Assembly: GCF_000175935.2 (NCBI RefSeq)
Contig: NC_014837.1
Location: 3,224,001 to 3,288,000 of the forward strand
Length of the DNA: 64,000 nt
Reading direction: 5' to 3'
Source of the DNA: Pantoea sp. At-9b
Lineage (GTDB): Bacteria > Pseudomonadota > Gammaproteobacteria > Enterobacterales > Enterobacteriaceae
Shown: in pieces, positions 60,385 through 64,000 of the stretch
Layout: each line of letters begins with the position of its first letter
How positions within the stretch are numbered: the first letter of the stretch is position 1
Program-made: the position numbers and the translations under genes
Notes under the pieces: generated by a model
Databases searched by the model: none
What the model was told of the DNA's origin: nothing
The model's input: only the letters and a program-made list of their open reading frames with translations

Positions 60385-62762
60385 TGTCAGGATTGAAAGC
60401 GAATATGGCTTCAGGAAGGAGCGCTAACCTGAATAATCACCATCCCATAAAAGACGCACTCTTTTTATTGGCACTATTACTGGTGTCGATTGCTGTTTTT
60501 GTTCCCTTGTCACCCAGAATGCCGTGGGAAGGCCTCGATCCATCCTGGTCTTATGGGATGAATGAGGCGCTGGCTCACGGAATGTCTATTGGCAAAGACA
60601 TCATTTTCACCTTCGGACCCTACGCATCAATTTATACGCAAAGTTACCATCCAGCCACGGACCATTTGATGATATGGGGAGCACTTTATCTTGCCATTTC
60701 ATTCGCTATCGCTGTCTGGCTTAACTTTAGAGTCAGCGGATGGCCGTTAAAAATTGCAGTCCTGGCTGTTCTGAGTGCATTAATATATGGCCGTGATGCA
60801 CTATTTTTCTTCTATCCCATGCTGGTTGGTATCCAGGTTTATCGTTGGGCGATCGCCTTCGATACCAAACAAACGATGACACGGGGTGAATGTTCGCTTA
60901 TCGTCGCCTTATTTTCGCCGTTTGGTTTATTACCACTGATTAAAGGTTCGACACTGGTAGCATGCGTAGCAATCTCTATTTTCTCGATTGCTCTGCTGGC
61001 AAAAAGAAGGCAATGGAAACTTTCGCTCCTGATTGTTGCAACCTTTTTAGTCTCAACCGCAATTTTTTGGGTATTTTCCGGGCAGCCATTAAGTGGACTG
61101 GCTGATTATTTTATCGGCCTGACCCCCATCATTAGTGGTTACACCGAGGCCATGGCAACCAATGGCGATTTGTCTCAGTGCGTCCTTTATATCGTGGCAA
61201 CAGCAGCCATGGCCGGGTTCCTGCTGTATGGAACTCGCGGGACGTTTTACGACAAATCGGTTGTTACGCTGCTTTTTCTTTGTATTCTCTTTTTAGCTTT
61301 CAAGGCAGGTTTCGTCCGGCATGACGGCCATGCGCTCATTTGTGCCTCGATGATTCTCCTTGGGGCCTTACTGGCAGGAACACTGCTTCCCGCACGTAGC
61401 GCAGTAGCCGTTATCGTAGTCTGTTTAATTACATGGACTTACATCGATATTGCCTATATCAAGAAACCCGTTGATAGCGTTAAAAACAATTTCATAAATA
61501 CGTTCTCCAATTCATGGGATGGACTAAAACAGCGCATACTGGAACCTCAAGCGCTGGCAAAAGATTTTGAAGAACGTGTCAATCTGCTCAAAAAACGCGG
61601 AGGCATTCCAAAGCTTAACGGCACCGTTGATATATATTCATTTGATCAAGCCTATTTGCTCGCATCGGGAAATACGTGGAGTCCACGCCCCATTTTGCAA
61701 AGTTATTCGGTCTACACCCCGAAACTGGCAGAATTGAATAAGATGCACCTTCTCGCAGCGAACAGGCCAGATAATATCGTCTTCAATGTTCAGCCCATTG
61801 ATAAGAGATTGCCATCACTGGAGGATGGTGCGAGTTGGCCTGTTTTATTGTCCAATTATCAACCCACATCATTTGCGGGTGGCTACCTTTACCTTAAGCA
61901 TCGAGACACGCCAAATCCGACATCCGAACCTTCAGAAAAAATAGGCGGAGGTTTTTATTCATTTGGTGATACGGTCAGTTTGCCTGATTCCCACACGCCG
62001 ATATTTGCGAAGCTAACTATTCGCAAAAGTTTTGCTGGCTCCATCCTGAATACGTTATTCAAGCCAAGCCAGCTTCAGATGAAACTGACCATGCAAAATG
62101 GTGTTACACGCAGCTACAGAATCATCTCGGGAATGACGGAGTCGGGTTTTATTATTTCTCCCTTGATTGAAAATACTGCAGAATTTGGGCTACTTTCCGC
62201 CAGTGCAGATTACCTCAAGGATAAGAGAGTTAAATCGATTGAGATTTCCGCCACCGACCTCCCCTTCCTTTGGAAAAGGTCGTTTAACATCGAATTTTAT
62301 GCTCTCAACTACCCATCCTCACCGGATGACATTAATTTGCTGGGCTTTGCTAAACCTCAGCCAGAAACATTTAAAAATACAACATTCGTTCAGCAATGCA
62401 GTGGCAGCATTGATTCTGCGAATGGTGTTTCGCCCTCATCTGGCTTAGTTAAAACGTCAACTTTACTGAATGTTCAGGGATGGCTGGTCGCTTCCGTGAC
62501 ACCGGCTCAACTCCCGGATAACGTTTATGTGATGCTGTCTGATGCCGATGGCAAGCGTTTCTTATTTAACGCTCAGCGTAAGTCACGCCCGGACGTTGGT
62601 GCATATTTAAAGCAACCATCACTAAATTCATCCGGTTACGAACTGACAGCCGACGTGTCAAAATTAAATGGGGACTATAAGTTGGGACTTGCATACTCAA
62701 AAGACAACGAACTCTTTATATGCCCCCAATTCAAAGTTCCGGTTAAGATATCTCAGGAGTAA
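60384..62762 (+). CDS. Large polytopic membrane protein, candidate GT-C glycosyltransferase
   Basis: 792 residues; I recognise no named family. About 11-12 membrane segments occupy residues 25-365, followed by roughly 425 residues that should lie in the periplasm. The first periplasmic loop carries WEGLDPSWSYGMNEALAHG (acidic D52 and E61) and KDIIFTFGPYA, in the place where GT-C enzymes such as Emb, Aft and PMT proteins keep their catalytic aspartate. Context with DprE1/DprE2-like enzymes suggests transfer of polyprenyl-phosphate-linked arabinofuranose to a glycan or protein on the periplasmic side. This is inference: an exporter/flippase or a structural glycan protein is possible. The coding region is AT-richer than its neighbours. 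Confidence 0.6.
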   Translation: MSGLKANMASGRSANLNNHHPIKDALFLLALLLVSIAVFVPLSPRMPWEGLDPSWSYGMNEALAHGMSIGKDIIFTFGPYASIYTQSYHPATDHLMIWGALYLAISFAIAVWLNFRVSGWPLKIAVLAVLSALIYGRDALFFFYPMLVGIQVYRWAIAFDTKQTMTRGECSLIVALFSPFGLLPLIKGSTLVACVAISIFSIALLAKRRQWKLSLLIVATFLVSTAIFWVFSGQPLSGLADYFIGLTPIISGYTEAMATNGDLSQCVLYIVATAAMAGFLLYGTRGTFYDKSVVTLLFLCILFLAFKAGFVRHDGHALICASMILLGALLAGTLLPARSAVAVIVVCLITWTYIDIAYIKKPVDSVKNNFINTFSNSWDGLKQRILEPQALAKDFEERVNLLKKRGGIPKLNGTVDIYSFDQAYLLASGNTWSPRPILQSYSVYTPKLAELNKMHLLAANRPDNIVFNVQPIDKRLPSLEDGASWPVLLSNYQPTSFAGGYLYLKHRDTPNPTSEPSEKIGGGFYSFGDTVSLPDSHTPIFAKLTIRKSFAGSILNTLFKPSQLQMKLTMQNGVTRSYRIISGMTESGFIISPLIENTAEFGLLSASADYLKDKRVKSIEISATDLPFLWKRSFNIEFYALNYPSSPDDINLLGFAKPQPETFKNTTFVQQCSGSIDSANGVSPSSGLVKTSTLLNVQGWLVASVTPAQLPDNVYVMLSDADGKRFLFNAQRKSRPDVGAYLKQPSLNSSGYELTADVSKLNGDYKLGLAYSKDNELFICPQFKVPVKISQE

Positions 62763-62765
62763 ATT

Positions 62766-63704
62766 TTGCTGCAAAAAAAGATAATACTTTCTGGTGGCGC
62801 AGGCCTGGTTGGTCAAAATCTGGTGGCCCGACTGAAAGCGAAAGGCTACTCAAACATTGTTGTTCTCGATAAGCATCGCAACAATCTTGAGGTGCTCAAA
62901 CGCGTTCAGCCCGACATCACTGTCGAGTATGCCGATCTTGCCGAACCGGGTCAGTGGCAGCAACACTTCGTGGGTGCGGATGTCGTGGTGATGTTGCAGG
63001 CGCAGATCGGCGGCAACGATTACCAAGAGTTCGTGCGGAACAATATCGATTCGACCCGTCTCCAACTGGATACCATCAAAGCGAACAATGTGCCGTATAT
63101 GGTGCAGATCAGCTCCTCGGTCGTCGAATCAGTGGCGGATGATTTCTATACCAACACCAAAAAGGAACAAGAGAAAATGGTGTTGGAATGTGGTATCCCC
63201 TGCCCCATCTTGCGCCCGACGTTGATGTTTGGCTGGTTCGACCGCAAACACCTCGGCTGGTTATCACGCTTTATGAAGAAGGTACCGGTGTTCCCGATTC
63301 CGGGAGATGGCCGTTATATGCGTCAACCTCTGTACGTTGGTGATTTTGCCAATATCATCATCAGTTGTATCGAGAATGGCATCCGTGATGGCGTGTACAA
63401 CATCTCAGGTCATGAAAAAATCGACTACATCGACATGATTCGCGAGATCAAACGTGCGATTCGCGCAAAAACGCTAATTTTACGTATCCCATATTCACTT
63501 TTTTATGCCCTGTTATGGGTTTGGGGCAAGTTTGATAAAAACCCGCCCTTTACCACCCAGCAGTTGGCCGCTTTGACGGCGAAGGATGAGTTTGAGGTGA
63601 TCGATTGGCCTGGAATCTTCGGTGTTCCTTACACCCCATTCAGGGCCGCTGTGGATGAAACCTTTAATGATCCGCGCTATAGCGGCGTAGAGCTGGAGTT
63701 TTAA
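62766..63704 (+). CDS. NAD(P)-dependent sugar epimerase/reductase, extended SDR
   Basis: 312 residues from a TTG with AGGAG 6 bases upstream, only 3 bases after the previous stop. The Rossmann motif GGAGLVGQN (10-18), an active-site serine run (SSS, 116-118) and YxxxK (Y128, K132 in YTNTKKEQE) are intact. The segment RYMRQPLYVGDFANIII and a hydrophobic stretch LRIPYSLFYALLWVWG (about 239-255) suggest action on a membrane-bound (polyprenyl-linked) or nucleotide sugar. Exact substrate unknown. It may convert a precursor to a second sugar in the same glycan, together with the FAD enzyme that follows. Confidence 0.75.
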   Translation: MLQKKIILSGGAGLVGQNLVARLKAKGYSNIVVLDKHRNNLEVLKRVQPDITVEYADLAEPGQWQQHFVGADVVVMLQAQIGGNDYQEFVRNNIDSTRLQLDTIKANNVPYMVQISSSVVESVADDFYTNTKKEQEKMVLECGIPCPILRPTLMFGWFDRKHLGWLSRFMKKVPVFPIPGDGRYMRQPLYVGDFANIIISCIENGIRDGVYNISGHEKIDYIDMIREIKRAIRAKTLILRIPYSLFYALLWVWGKFDKNPPFTTQQLAALTAKDEFEVIDWPGIFGVPYTPFRAAVDETFNDPRYSGVELEF

Positions 63705-63705
63705 G

Positions 63706-64000
63706 ATGGGACAACGAATTGCAGTATTGGGCGCGGGTCCAATGGGCTTGGCCGTGGCTTACCAGTTGGCACTTGATGGGCACACGCCGGTACTTTTCGA
63801 GGCTGATGACCGTGTCGGCGGCATGACCGCGACGTTTGATTTTGGCGGCCTGGAAATCGAGCGCTACTACCACTTCCATTGCATTTCCGATCACGCGTTT
63901 CTGCAGGTACTCAATGAACTGGGCATTGCCGATCGGATGCAATGGACAGAAACCAAGATGGGCTACTGGTATCAGGGGCGTTTGCAGCCTTGGGGTAACC
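63706..64000 (+). CDS. FAD-dependent amine-oxidase-type oxidoreductase, N-terminal part
   Basis: Starts at the ATG at 63706, one base after the previous stop, and runs off the window after about 98 codons. The N-terminus has the dinucleotide motif RIAVLGAGPMGLAVAYQLA (about 4-22), the acidic end of the second strand (FEADDRVGGM) and GGLEIERYYHFHC. This pattern fits the protoporphyrinogen-oxidase/amine-oxidase or UDP-galactopyranose-mutase superfamily. A mutase-like or sugar-oxidising role would fit the operon, but the fragment is too short to decide. Confidence 0.7.
   Translation, partial: MGQRIAVLGAGPMGLAVAYQLALDGHTPVLFEADDRVGGMTATFDFGGLEIERYYHFHCISDHAFLQVLNELGIADRMQWTETKMGYWYQGRLQPWGN

Overview
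The window is chromosome from an enterobacterium of the Erwiniaceae type, most likely Pantoea or a close relative. The assignment rests on gene order and on near-identity of many proteins to remembered E. coli sequences (GlyA, PurL, RpoE, LepA, IscS); no search was run. From left to right it follows the E. coli region around 57 min: pepB, iscSR, trmJ, suhB, csiE, hcaT, glyA, hmp, glnB, glrR-qseG-glrK, glmY, purL, mltF, tadA, pgpC, yfhH, yfhL, acpS-pdxJ-recO-era-rnc-lepB-lepA, rseCBA-rpoE, nadB, trmN6, srmB, grcA, ung, grpE, nadK, recN, bamE, rnfH-ratA, smpB and ssrA (tmRNA).

Four places depart from that backbone. (1) The isc operon is collapsed: iscS is followed directly by pepB, with iscU, iscA, hscB, hscA, fdx and iscX absent, and IscS has lost the C-terminal tail that docks IscU. 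(2) Positions 8357-17710 hold an accessory catabolic block: a GntR-type regulator, a creatininase-family hydrolase, a PanE-like reductase and an SDR, divergent from a complete dipeptide/oligopeptide-type ABC importer. (3) A lone family 2 glycosyltransferase lies between yfhH and yfhL. (4) To the right of ssrA the core order ends and a probable island begins. After a YegP-like small protein and a shikimate-dehydrogenase-like enzyme comes a tightly packed operon running off the window: a HAD-UbiA fusion, a DprE1-like flavoenzyme, a DprE2-like SDR, a large GT-C-like membrane protein, an extended-SDR epimerase/reductase and an FAD oxidoreductase. The first three form a complete set for making polyprenyl-phosphate-linked D-arabinofuranose from phosphoribosyl pyrophosphate, a pathway best known from mycobacteria. 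This is the most interesting system in the window.

Regulation is unusually readable. I could place three IscR type-1-like boxes (iscR), PurR boxes (glyA, purL), an NsrR box (hmp), an overlapping sigma54/sigma70 promoter with GlrR boxes (glmY), a NadR operator (nadB), a sigma32 promoter (grpE), an FNR promoter (grcA), three LexA boxes (recN), hairpins in the rnc leader, and several intrinsic terminators between convergent genes. Four convergent pairs overlap at their stop codons. No IS element, integrase, prophage gene, CRISPR array, rRNA or ordinary tRNA gene was recognised.
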